A stretch of DNA of 64,000 bases, taken from NCBI RefSeq assembly GCF_002154695.1, contig NZ_MTAV01000032.1:1-64000 (forward strand). Direction: 5' to 3'. Position numbers and translations under genes: made by a program. The stretch comes from Nostoc sp. T09. GTDB lineage: Bacteria > Cyanobacteriota > Cyanobacteriia > Cyanobacteriales > Nostocaceae. Positions 37,830-46,250 of the stretch are shown piece after piece; within the stretch, counting starts at the first letter, position 1, and every line of letters starts with the position of its first letter. Below the pieces are notes generated by a model. The model saw nothing but the letters and a program-made list of their open reading frames with translations. It was not told where the DNA came from and ran no database searches.

Positions 37830-38939
37830 TCATCTTCCAACTAAAGAAAGAGAAAACTTGCCATATTTTTGGGAAAAATCAGTAATTTTTTCGCTGATGT
37901 AGGCAATATCATCCAAACAATAACGCTGGTCTGTAGGTATTGTTAAAATTCGATTTGATAAATCTATGGCTAAGGGATCTTTGGATGAATGTTCTGGTGT
38001 TTGCTGCCAATGAATCGCTGGAAAAATATTTTGGGCTATCAGATAGTTACGTAAAGCATCGCGAATTTCTTGGCTTTGACATACTATTATACTATTAAAA
38101 GCTACCGAACCAGATGGCCATGAAGTAAAAAGTGGCTGCCAATATGGACTATTTTTAATTAAACTTGAATTCAAAAAATATTTGACATTTATTTCCCTCT
38201 TTTGTCGAAATTCCGAAATATTCAAGCTTCGTAGAATCTGAGATGTGAAGATAGAAACTGCATAATTAAAGTCAGTTTCGAGTTCTATTTCACTTTCAAT
38301 TTCTAGTTGCCGATAGATATGTTTCGAGATGTTTGCACCGCCAAGATAAGCTTGCTTTAATAGCATAGCTGTCAGTTTTTTATAACTAGCCGATGATTCT
38401 GCACAAATAGCTTGTGGCAAGGACATCTTTTGGGGAGACCAGATCATGCCTCCATTAGGAATTGGTAAAGTTTTACGTAGAGAAGCTATAGCATAGTGAG
38501 CTTTACTTTCCTGTGCCCAAGCAGAAAAAGGGTCGTGGCTGTGGTCTTCAATTAAGATAATATCCTGATGCTGAGATTGCCAATCTTGCCAAAGTTTTCC
38601 TTGCCTAATTCCAAATAAATTAACTGCTAAAACTAAATCACCAGCTAAAGGATTGAGGGATTGAAAATCAGGAGATTCTTGAGTTGGTAAATCTCGATAC
38701 CAACATATGTCGAAAATCTTTTTCAGCTTGCCAACAAAATGCATACATAAAAATGATGGGATATGCAGCCGTAAACGATTTATTTTGCTTGGATTTAACA
38801 GACTTTCGAGCAATATTAAACAAGCTGTACCAGTAGAAAACAATTCGTATGGTTCAGGTAATAAACTATTCGATGCTGATACAGTTACTAATTCATTTGA
38901 CCAATCAAATTCAGACCCTACTTCCCATCGTTTGTTCAT
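37830..38939 (-). CDS. Divergent DegT-like PLP-fold protein
   Basis: The sequence follows the DegT/aminotransferase fold loosely: LFSTGTACLILLESLL for the PLP-phosphate region, LVLAVNLFGIRQGKLW, ILIEDHSHDPFSAW (Asp at the PLP nitrogen position) and IASLRKTLPIPNGGMIW with the lysine. It differs from the canonical aminotransferase at 33123-34286. At 369 residues it is full length. It may be an aminotransferase or a PLP enzyme with another reaction; I cannot choose from sequence. Confidence 0.75.
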   Translation of the reverse strand: MNKRWEVGSEFDWSNELVTVSASNSLLPEPYELFSTGTACLILLESLLNPSKINRLRLHIPSFLCMHFVGKLKKIFDICWYRDLPTQESPDFQSLNPLAGDLVLAVNLFGIRQGKLWQDWQSQHQDIILIEDHSHDPFSAWAQESKAHYAIASLRKTLPIPNGGMIWSPQKMSLPQAICAESSASYKKLTAMLLKQAYLGGANISKHIYRQLEIESEIELETDFNYAVSIFTSQILRSLNISEFRQKREINVKYFLNSSLIKNSPYWQPLFTSWPSGSVAFNSIIVCQSQEIRDALRNYLIAQNIFPAIHWQQTPEHSSKDPLAIDLSNRILTIPTDQRYCLDDIAYISEKITDFSQKYGKFSLSLVGR

Positions 38940-39091
38940 AGATATTGACCTAAAACCAATACGATATTGTTGGAAAAGCTACCTTTAAAATTTTTCTAAA
39001 GCTTTCTAGAGAAATTTTGGTTTCCTACTATGAACTACCTATTTTAAAAATAGAGGTCCATAAATCACTCTCACCATAAAGAAATAAAATT

Positions 39092-39748
39092 TCATACTTT
39101 TCCAGTACTACCTTGAAATTCTTCACCAGTCGCATAACCTTCTTGACTAATATTCTCTTTTTTCAAAACTTTGAACACAGTTAAAACTAGAATTTTTAAG
39201 TCTAGCCATAAACTCCAGTTGTCAACGTACCAAATATCTAATCTAAATTTTTCTTCCCAACATCCATCTAATAATCGACGACCATTGATTTGTGCCCAAC
39301 CTGTAATACCGGGTTGAACATGGTGGCGACGTGCTTGTTCAGGAGTATAGCGATCGAGATACTGTACTAGTAAAGGACGAGGGCCCACCAAACTCATGTC
39401 ACCTTTAAGGACATTCCAAAGCTGTGGTAGTTCATCTAAACTGGTTTCACGCAGGAATTGACCAAAAGCTGTCAGGCGTTGTTCATCGGGGAGTAAATTA
39501 CCCTCTTTATCCAGTTCATCGGTCATAGTACGAAACTTATAGAAGGTGAAAATCCGGCCGTCTTTACCTGGACGAGGTTGAGAGAAAACGATCGGATTAC
39601 CCATATAGATGTAAATAGCGATCGCCACTAACAACAACACTGGTAAAACAATAATTAAAGCGATCGCGGCAATTAATCTATCTAATACAGATTTGATGAA
39701 TCTGCTAGAGTTTTTGAAATTAGCACCCTGAAAATTTTTCGCATTCAT
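39092..39748 (-). CDS. Sugar transferase, initiating (WcaJ/polyprenyl glycosylphosphotransferase family)
   Basis: It transfers a sugar phosphate to undecaprenyl phosphate, the first step of Wzx/Wzy polymer synthesis. The 218 residues include a membrane helix ([20 protein letters not shown]), [53 protein letters not shown] and [12 protein letters not shown]. This is the compact form without the extra N-terminal membrane part. I chose ATG 39748 because AAGGATG precedes it; the frame is open to 39820. Confidence 0.93.
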   Translation of the reverse strand: MNAKNFQGANFKNSSRFIKSVLDRLIAAIALIIVLPVLLLVAIAIYIYMGNPIVFSQPRPGKDGRIFTFYKFRTMTDELDKEGNLLPDEQRLTAFGQFLRETSLDELPQLWNVLKGDMSLVGPRPLLVQYLDRYTPEQARRHHVQPGITGWAQINGRRLLDGCWEEKFRLDIWYVDNWSLWLDLKILVLTVFKVLKKENISQEGYATGEEFQGSTGKV

Positions 39749-39880
39749 AGATACATCCTTGGTTTTAAGAAATTGCAAAAACAATATGCAAGAAGATATT
39801 GGGTATGAATAGGAAAACAAATATCCAATCTCTTTAGCTTTCCGGTTTTTTGATTAACAACTTTTGCTTTCCAGGCTTTG

Positions 39881-41131
39881 CTACTGTCGGCTAGCTATCT
39901 TGAAGATATGCACACCGAGAGGTTTAAAGCTGGTATTCAAAGATCCGTTGCTAACTGCAAGCGTGCTGTTTTCAAATAGAACAGTTGCTAGGACGGCATT
40001 TTGGGGAAGACCAGTCAGCCTAGCAGCAACATTTTGCTCTGCTGAGTTAACGGCAATCACATATGTAATTTGATTCCAAACTAGTGTCAGAATATCGATG
40101 GCAGGAAAACTGATTAACTCTTTGCTCTGGTCGACAGAGAATTGATTTGTCCTATTTGGCCCACTGGTAATCTGAAAGCTCACCTTTTTCGAGCGATCGC
40201 CAAACAAGATTGCTGCACCAAGTTGCTCAGAACCCGTAATTTCTTTGGCGGCTTTATTGTACATTTGCCAAACACTTTCCAAATTCGGATGGTCTCGCTT
40301 GTGCCAGTAAGAAAAGATGAGAATACCCCTAGCACCGGAGACAATAGATTGCCAAAAGTCGTGATACGCTCCTTCAGGTGTAATCACTTTTTTGCCTTGT
40401 TCGTAAAATAGCTGCAAGATCGCTACAGGAATTTTTTCTCCATTTAGATAATTAGAGCCTATTTTGGCTTGGGCAACCTTGATGGCATTCATCGTAGATT
40501 CCATGCGCCACCGCACCCATGCATGAGGCTGACCTGCATAGGTTGTGTAAATGCTCGCGGGAATGACATCCAAGTCAGCTACATACTGCTGAACATCGTC
40601 AGTATCGTAGTGTCCGGGAATGTACATATAATTCGGTCGCTTTTTTGGGTCATACTTGCGTGTCCACTTCGCATAGTTGGCAATGAGCGCCCTTTCGCCT
40701 GCTCTCCAATAGCGTCTTTCCTCAGGAAAATTCCACCATACCACTGGCTCGCTCTTGGCGAGAGCAGCTATTGTAGCTGCCGCTTGATTTTCTGGGATTG
40801 GCTCCGATTCACCTGGCAGATTAGCGAGAGCATACATCTTACCCTCTTTTGCTGTCTGAACAAAAGAGGGGGTAAATTGGTAAGTATGAGCGATGTTCCA
40901 TCCAGATGGTCGCGTCGCGTTCATCTCTTGTACAGAGTGTATTGAATACAGGCCAAGTGGAAACTGTTTCCCTTGAGGATAAATATCTTCTGTAGTTAAT
41001 GGTGCGGCTTTCGATATACAAGCGACGAGCACCATGACAATCACCGTAGCTATTAATAAATTTTTAACTTGGTAGACGGCTTTTTTCTGAAACCAAGTAT
41101 TCCGCCCGTTGAAAGTTAGAACGGCTTTCAT
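39881..41131 (-). CDS. Putative lipoprotein, glycoside-hydrolase-like
   Basis: A 416-residue exported protein: a positively charged N-terminus, a hydrophobic stretch (LLIATVIVMVLVACISK) and a lipobox-like LVAC suggest a lipoprotein signal. The rest looks like a TIM-barrel sugar-active protein: PVVWWNFPEERRYWRAGE, PNYMYIPGHY, DLDVIPASIYTTYAG, VAILQLFYEQGK, GARGILIFSYWHKRD. I cannot assign a CAZy family. It may trim or release the polymer. Its start lies 68 bases inside the end of the preceding glycosyltransferase gene, a long overlap. Confidence 0.75.
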   Translation of the reverse strand: MKAVLTFNGRNTWFQKKAVYQVKNLLIATVIVMVLVACISKAAPLTTEDIYPQGKQFPLGLYSIHSVQEMNATRPSGWNIAHTYQFTPSFVQTAKEGKMYALANLPGESEPIPENQAAATIAALAKSEPVVWWNFPEERRYWRAGERALIANYAKWTRKYDPKKRPNYMYIPGHYDTDDVQQYVADLDVIPASIYTTYAGQPHAWVRWRMESTMNAIKVAQAKIGSNYLNGEKIPVAILQLFYEQGKKVITPEGAYHDFWQSIVSGARGILIFSYWHKRDHPNLESVWQMYNKAAKEITGSEQLGAAILFGDRSKKVSFQITSGPNRTNQFSVDQSKELISFPAIDILTLVWNQITYVIAVNSAEQNVAARLTGLPQNAVLATVLFENSTLAVSNGSLNTSFKPLGVHIFKIASRQ

Positions 41132-42362
41132 TTAATACCTTCTGAAAAATACTTGCCAGTTTCTTGTAAAGCAAGTCGCGGTCAAATTCCGTGTCTGCGA
41201 GTTTTCTGGAAGCAGCCCCAGCGCTTTGCAAACGTTCAGGGCTATTTAAAAATTGTGCGAGTTGGATTGCACCTGCTTGTGGGTCGTTACCAGAAATGCT
41301 GATACCAGCACCAGAACTTTCTAGAATCTCTTTCTGCCAACCTCCATAGTTAATGGCAATTGGGCGGCCTGCGGCTAGGGCATCAAAGAACTTATTGGCA
41401 GAGTTATGCTCCATTTCTGGAATTGGCAGAAATAGAGATGTAGCAACAGTACATGCAGAAAGAAGACCTGGCATTTGGGCTTTGGGTATAGACGGCCACA
41501 TCCAGAAATTCTTCTCCAGAATCCCTAACTGATGACTAATTTCTTTGATTTCATTTTCACAAGCACCTGAGCCAACAACCAAAAATCTTGCTTGAGGTAT
41601 CAGATTTTTCATTTGGCTAGCTAAATGGGCAAAGTAGCTCACTCCATTGATATAGCCTAAAGTGCCGGTATAGATGATCAACGGGCCACCAGATAGTTCG
41701 GGATGTTGAGATAGAAAATCCCATCCAACTGACTCTGGAACGTTAAAACGGTCATTATCGCAAGCATTAGGAATTACTTCCACTTTCTCAGGTGCAATAC
41801 CCTGCTTGACAATGCCTTCTTTCATGCCGGGAGAAAGCGCCACTATATGAGCAGCATTTCGATAAGAAATCCGCTCTAATTGACGTGCCAAAAATATAGC
41901 TAGTGGGGAGCGTATAGCTTTTACTGCTATTGGCATTTCTGGCCATAAGTCTCTAACTTCAAAAACATAAGGAGTACCACGTAACCATTTTCGTAATAGA
42001 GCAGGTATAGCAATAGTTAGCGGAGTACTAGTAGCAAAAGCTAGATCGGCTTCTGGTTCTCGGAGTACTTCTAAGGAAGATTTTAAGGCAAAATTGAGAA
42101 ATGCTAAAATTCTCCTTGAGTAACTCATGTTGTTACTGTATTTTACAGAAATTGCATTTAACTTAAATTGACCAATTTCTTTATCGAAAAATTTAAAAAT
42201 CTCATCTTTGGGTATCTCATGAATTTCTGAGTCTCCACAAATCATATTAACCTGCCACTGATCGCGAACCAGACGAGTGCAGAATTCCCAGGATCTTGTA
42301 CCTCCTGCTACTGAGGGAACAACAAAATATTGGTGTAGATAAATTAGCTTTTGTGTATTCAT
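41064..42362 (-). CDS. Glycosyltransferase family 4 (WbuB-like)
   Basis: The 432 residues have the GT-B fold of family 4: HQYFVVPSVAGGTRSWEF, VFEVRDLWPEMPIAVKA (WbuB-like), VALSPGMKEGIVKQGIAPEKVEVIPNACD and GPLIIYTGTLGYINGVSYFA, followed by HNSANKFFDALAAGRPIAIN where the nucleotide-sugar ribose and phosphates bind. It adds one sugar to the lipid-linked repeat unit on the cytoplasmic face. Donor and linkage are unknown. It overlaps the lipoprotein gene by 68 bases. Confidence 0.92.
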   Translation of the reverse strand: MNTQKLIYLHQYFVVPSVAGGTRSWEFCTRLVRDQWQVNMICGDSEIHEIPKDEIFKFFDKEIGQFKLNAISVKYSNNMSYSRRILAFLNFALKSSLEVLREPEADLAFATSTPLTIAIPALLRKWLRGTPYVFEVRDLWPEMPIAVKAIRSPLAIFLARQLERISYRNAAHIVALSPGMKEGIVKQGIAPEKVEVIPNACDNDRFNVPESVGWDFLSQHPELSGGPLIIYTGTLGYINGVSYFAHLASQMKNLIPQARFLVVGSGACENEIKEISHQLGILEKNFWMWPSIPKAQMPGLLSACTVATSLFLPIPEMEHNSANKFFDALAAGRPIAINYGGWQKEILESSGAGISISGNDPQAGAIQLAQFLNSPERLQSAGAASRKLADTEFDRDLLYKKLASIFQKVLNESRSNFQRAEYLVSEKSRLPS

Positions 42363-42468
42363 CAGCTTTAATGCTCTAAAGAATTTGACAAGCGATAAAT
42401 TAAATTCTGCGCAGCATTATAAATTTGTAATATCACAAGTAATTTCCTCCTTAAGCAATCCTAAATCT

Positions 42469-43668
42469 TTAAATTGTTAAACTTTTGAAATTTATATAAT
42501 TACTACTTTTAATTTGGTTTTTCATCCAAAACGGTAACATCAACAATAAGCTTAAAATTGGATAGTTATTATATGTTGTTCCAGAGAATAGAGAACCTAT
42601 ATAAATCGGTAGAAAAAGTAGAGATAGAATCTTCCAATTGCGATGGAGATTACCTTTCCATAAAATTAGTGCATAAATAACAGTAGATACTAACAGGGCT
42701 AAAAATGGAAAAATGCCAGCGTTATATAGCAAATCTAGATAAAGATTGTGTGGGTAAGAATATATATAGTTACTACCTTCTCCCAACAAGTAATTATCTT
42801 TAGCAAAGAAAGTTGAAAAGTTATTCAAAAATTCACCTCTTGTGGCTATGGAACCAGAAGATGCGCCACGGTCATAAAACCAAAAAGCTCGAGAATCCAA
42901 CACAGAAGCTGATAAGCCTGATTGGAGAATGTATATTGAAAGGGAAGATATTATGGTAATAACGGATATTTTTAGCCATTTTACTTTGATAGATAACATT
43001 GAATATAAAAAGGCTAATAGCATAGTAACTCCCACGATAATTGCACCGCGAGAACCTGTTTTTATCATGATTAATAATGCAATCAGTAAGCAAGTTATAG
43101 TTGCTAATATACTGAAAATGGAAATTTTATTTTTTTCTTTAGTATAATTTTCGTGAAACAACACGAGATGCAGCATAAAAATAGTGCCAATAATGCGGTA
43201 ATACACATTAGGTCCAAATACAAAGGATTGCCTTGTAGAATGACCAGATAAAAATTGAGTTAATACTCCCAGAAAAACTAATGATATTGCTGGTAACCAT
43301 CGAGCTAACTTAGAACCAGGAATATCGTTCAGCAAACGGTCAATTATATTATTCCCAAAGACAATAACGTTAACATATAAAACTACAAATATAGCTCCAC
43401 AATAATATTCAAAATTGTATTGATAAAATTGAATTAAGAGTGGCGACAAAGCAAATATTGTAAATAATTGAGCTAAAATTTCTGATTTCCAAATCCTAAA
43501 ATTTCTTCTAATAACAAAAACAATTGTCCAAAAAATAAAAAATAAAGGAATTCCCGAGATTTTCTGTTCTCCAGAAAATGTTGCACAAAAAATTAGAGCT
43601 AAGTCAAGAGCTATAAAAATTAGATTTTTTTCCTGTGTAAACTTTTGTTCATAATGAGTTTTATTCAT
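42469..43668 (-). CDS. O-antigen ligase/polymerase-like membrane protein (Wzy candidate)
   Basis: A 399-residue integral membrane protein with about ten hydrophobic helices. The larger loop with GEGSNYIYSYPHNLYLDLLYNAG carries the PHNxYL motif typical of the WaaL/Wzy family, and IKTGSRGAIIVGVTMLLAF matches the conserved Arg segment. It is the expected polymerase between Wzx and the glycosyltransferases. Strong AT-richness and weak conservation are usual for Wzy proteins. Confidence 0.85.
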   Translation of the reverse strand: MNKTHYEQKFTQEKNLIFIALDLALIFCATFSGEQKISGIPLFFIFWTIVFVIRRNFRIWKSEILAQLFTIFALSPLLIQFYQYNFEYYCGAIFVVLYVNVIVFGNNIIDRLLNDIPGSKLARWLPAISLVFLGVLTQFLSGHSTRQSFVFGPNVYYRIIGTIFMLHLVLFHENYTKEKNKISIFSILATITCLLIALLIMIKTGSRGAIIVGVTMLLAFLYSMLSIKVKWLKISVITIISSLSIYILQSGLSASVLDSRAFWFYDRGASSGSIATRGEFLNNFSTFFAKDNYLLGEGSNYIYSYPHNLYLDLLYNAGIFPFLALLVSTVIYALILWKGNLHRNWKILSLLFLPIYIGSLFSGTTYNNYPILSLLLMLPFWMKNQIKSSNYINFKSLTI

Positions 43669-43717
43669 TTATTTTCCCCATGATGTAGATAAATTATGTT
43701 TTTGCTTCCAACCTCCA

Positions 43718-44860
43718 TTAATGACTAGTTGTACTCAGACGCAGCAAGCTTACATATTCTTGAAGTGATTGCTTGCTAATCTGCTCCCAGGAATATTTTT
43801 TTTCAACTAGATTTCTGGCAGCAGATCCTCTGATAGAAAGTTCCGAGCGCGCTACTAGGAGATTTTGCATACCTTTAGCGATCGCAACTGGGTTTGGTTC
43901 AACTGCCCATCCAGCCTTATTCACCGTCACCTCTTTGGCCATATTGGTACCAGGCGTTAATAGGCAAGGAATTCCATAAGACATCGCCTCTAAGACTGCC
44001 ATTGGATGTCCCTCAAAGCGCGAGGTATGGATAAATAAGTCGGCGCTTTGGAAAACAGCTTGTTTTTTATCTCCCCAAACTGGTTCTTTTAAATGAATAA
44101 GATCCTGAATTTGATAATTAATTATCAATTCTTCAAGTTTGGCCTTACTTCCCGCTATATCAGACCCATATAAAAGTATCTGAACATTATATTTTCTTAA
44201 ATTATCTTGGATAATTGCACAGGCTTCCAATAATAAATCTAAGCCTTTATGATGAATATCAAGTCTGCCCAAAAAGACAAACTTTAATTCTGGCTGAGTA
44301 CCAGGGTTTGCCAACATTTCATGTGCCGGGATATTGACACCATTTCCAACTACAAATGCTGGATGATTCCAAAGGTTTTTGACATCAACTGCTTCCTCTT
44401 CGCTTAAACAGTGTATTGCAGTTGAATTCTGCACCATCCAGTTAAAAAATAAAAAGTTACCTACCTTTTTCTTCATCTGCTTAACCTGCTGTGCCCCTTG
44501 CGTCATACCACCGTGAGGCTTAATTACATAGGAAATTTTCCTTTGAACAGCTTCATAGGCGAGGAGAATATGCTCCAAGATATAGGTACTATGAAAAACA
44601 ATCAGATCTGGCTTGTTCAAAGGTTCGGGCATTGATGCGATCGCCCGATAGCGCGGTAAATCCCGGATATAAACAACTGGATAGGGTTCAGACTTTTCGT
44701 ATCGTCCAATTGTAGAAGTAGTCACTAGCCCAGTTTGTACTCCTAAGCACTGTAGGGCTGCAACCGATGGAGGAATAGCAAATGTTAGCCCGGAAATCCG
44801 ATGATCTACAATCGGCGCAACGTGCAGGACTGTGATTGAATATCGCTTAGATGATGTCAT
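43718..44860 (-). CDS. Glycosyltransferase family 4
   Basis: The 380-residue GT-B enzyme starts MTSSKRYSITVLHVAPIV and shows YVIKPHGGMTQGAQQVKQMK, AIHCLSEEEAVDVKNLW, FVFLGRLDIHHKGLDLLLEA and the C-terminal HTSRFEGHPMAVLEAMSYGI with the EGxPxxxLEA motif of GT4. I chose ATG 44860: AAGGAGCAGGAAT precedes it, and it overlaps the flippase stop by 14 bases, which implies translational coupling. The frame is open to 44905. Substrates are unknown. Confidence 0.92.
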   Translation of the reverse strand: MTSSKRYSITVLHVAPIVDHRISGLTFAIPPSVAALQCLGVQTGLVTTSTIGRYEKSEPYPVVYIRDLPRYRAIASMPEPLNKPDLIVFHSTYILEHILLAYEAVQRKISYVIKPHGGMTQGAQQVKQMKKKVGNFLFFNWMVQNSTAIHCLSEEEAVDVKNLWNHPAFVVGNGVNIPAHEMLANPGTQPELKFVFLGRLDIHHKGLDLLLEACAIIQDNLRKYNVQILLYGSDIAGSKAKLEELIINYQIQDLIHLKEPVWGDKKQAVFQSADLFIHTSRFEGHPMAVLEAMSYGIPCLLTPGTNMAKEVTVNKAGWAVEPNPVAIAKGMQNLLVARSELSIRGSAARNLVEKKYSWEQISKQSLQEYVSLLRLSTTSH

Positions 44861-46148
44861 ATTCCTGCTCCTTATAAGGCCTGCTTTTAAGTTTGTGCAG
44901 TGCATACAAAATCACGCCTAAACTACCTCCTGCACTGAAAAGTGTTGCTATAATCAGGGCGATCGCTGCCCCATGCAATCCTCTTATTGGGATCAAAAAT
45001 AGGCAGGCTATAGCAGAGATAGTCGAAACCGCAGCCAACAAAGGCATTTGGATACGGAAGTACCTAGCTGCGGTCATTCCATAACTCAAGAAGGTTGATA
45101 TATAGTCAATCGTTGCCGCAATCATGAGCAACACAAATAAATCTGCATGTTGGGCATACTCAGGTTTGTAGAGGATAGTTAAAATTTCCTTGCCCCCAAC
45201 AACAGCTACTAAGATAACGATGACACCTTGCACAGCAGCGATCCCTACCAATTTTAAAAGAAGTTTGCGGAACGCTATACCATTTCCTTGGGCATAGTAT
45301 TTTGCCAGTCTTGGACTGCTTGACTCTGCTAACGCATTCACCACTATTTTTCCTCCTACCATCAAGTAAGCCAGTGCGGCAAAGATGCCTAGACTCCGTT
45401 CGTCTAAATACTGGGCGATAAAGTATCGAGGAATATTAGTGTTGAGCGAAACCAGCATCATCACAAATCCCAAAGGAAAACAGAGCCATGCTAGCTTCTT
45501 TACTGTTGCCAAATGCCATCGAGGTTGGAATGTAAATGCTCTATCTTCAACTTTTGACATTCGATTGAGTATTTCGGCACCGCTAGGAATGTCGTAGCTA
45601 ATTAGAACTACTAACCAAGCAAAAACTAACCCGATTACGCCCCATAAAAGGTTGCCTGTTATAAATACTCCTATGCCTAAAAGTAGCAGTGATAAAGGTC
45701 CTTTAATTATTAGTGATATTGCAATGCGATCCATTCGTTCGTGCTGCTGGATTAATCCATGAAATATGTCACTAATAGATTCACAAATCTTAGCTAACCC
45801 AACCAGGAAAATAACAACACAGGTTTCCCATCTATATTGAGATGTTAGAAGAATTATTGAAATCACTAAAAGGGCTAAAGCTGCCCCAATTATTCTTAGT
45901 GCTAAATAATCTCCAAAAAGATATTCTTTTTTCGCATCTGTTGCTTGCACAACTCGTAATTGCAAATTTGTCAACATGACTACAGGGGCTGTTACTGCCA
46001 ATCCCAAAGTAAACTGCCCTACCATTTCCGGTCTACCAAGTTTAGCTAAAACCACCAACATTCCCCACTGGCAAGCTACATAGACAGTATTACCAATGAA
46101 TGTCCAAGAAAAATTACGGCGTAGTGTTAGTGGCTTAATTTCTTGCAT
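44847..46148 (-). CDS. Polysaccharide flippase (Wzx-like, MOP superfamily)
   Basis: The 433 residues form about twelve transmembrane helices, with the N-terminal pattern LRRNFSWTFIGNTVYVACQWGMLVVLAKLG typical of Wzx/RfbX proteins. It moves the lipid-linked repeat unit across the inner membrane. It directly precedes, and overlaps, a glycosyltransferase gene and follows the dehydratase gene by 102 bases. Confidence 0.92.
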   Translation of the reverse strand: MQEIKPLTLRRNFSWTFIGNTVYVACQWGMLVVLAKLGRPEMVGQFTLGLAVTAPVVMLTNLQLRVVQATDAKKEYLFGDYLALRIIGAALALLVISIILLTSQYRWETCVVIFLVGLAKICESISDIFHGLIQQHERMDRIAISLIIKGPLSLLLLGIGVFITGNLLWGVIGLVFAWLVVLISYDIPSGAEILNRMSKVEDRAFTFQPRWHLATVKKLAWLCFPLGFVMMLVSLNTNIPRYFIAQYLDERSLGIFAALAYLMVGGKIVVNALAESSSPRLAKYYAQGNGIAFRKLLLKLVGIAAVQGVIVILVAVVGGKEILTILYKPEYAQHADLFVLLMIAATIDYISTFLSYGMTAARYFRIQMPLLAAVSTISAIACLFLIPIRGLHGAAIALIIATLFSAGGSLGVILYALHKLKSRPYKEQEYDII

Positions 46149-46250
46149 ATACCTTTGTTTGTTTGAATTTATTTGCCTGAAAAAGCAACTATTTGTGTTT
46201 CTAGCTCCAGTCCTTTTAACTAAGAAGGTTTTAATGCTATTTCTGAGAAT

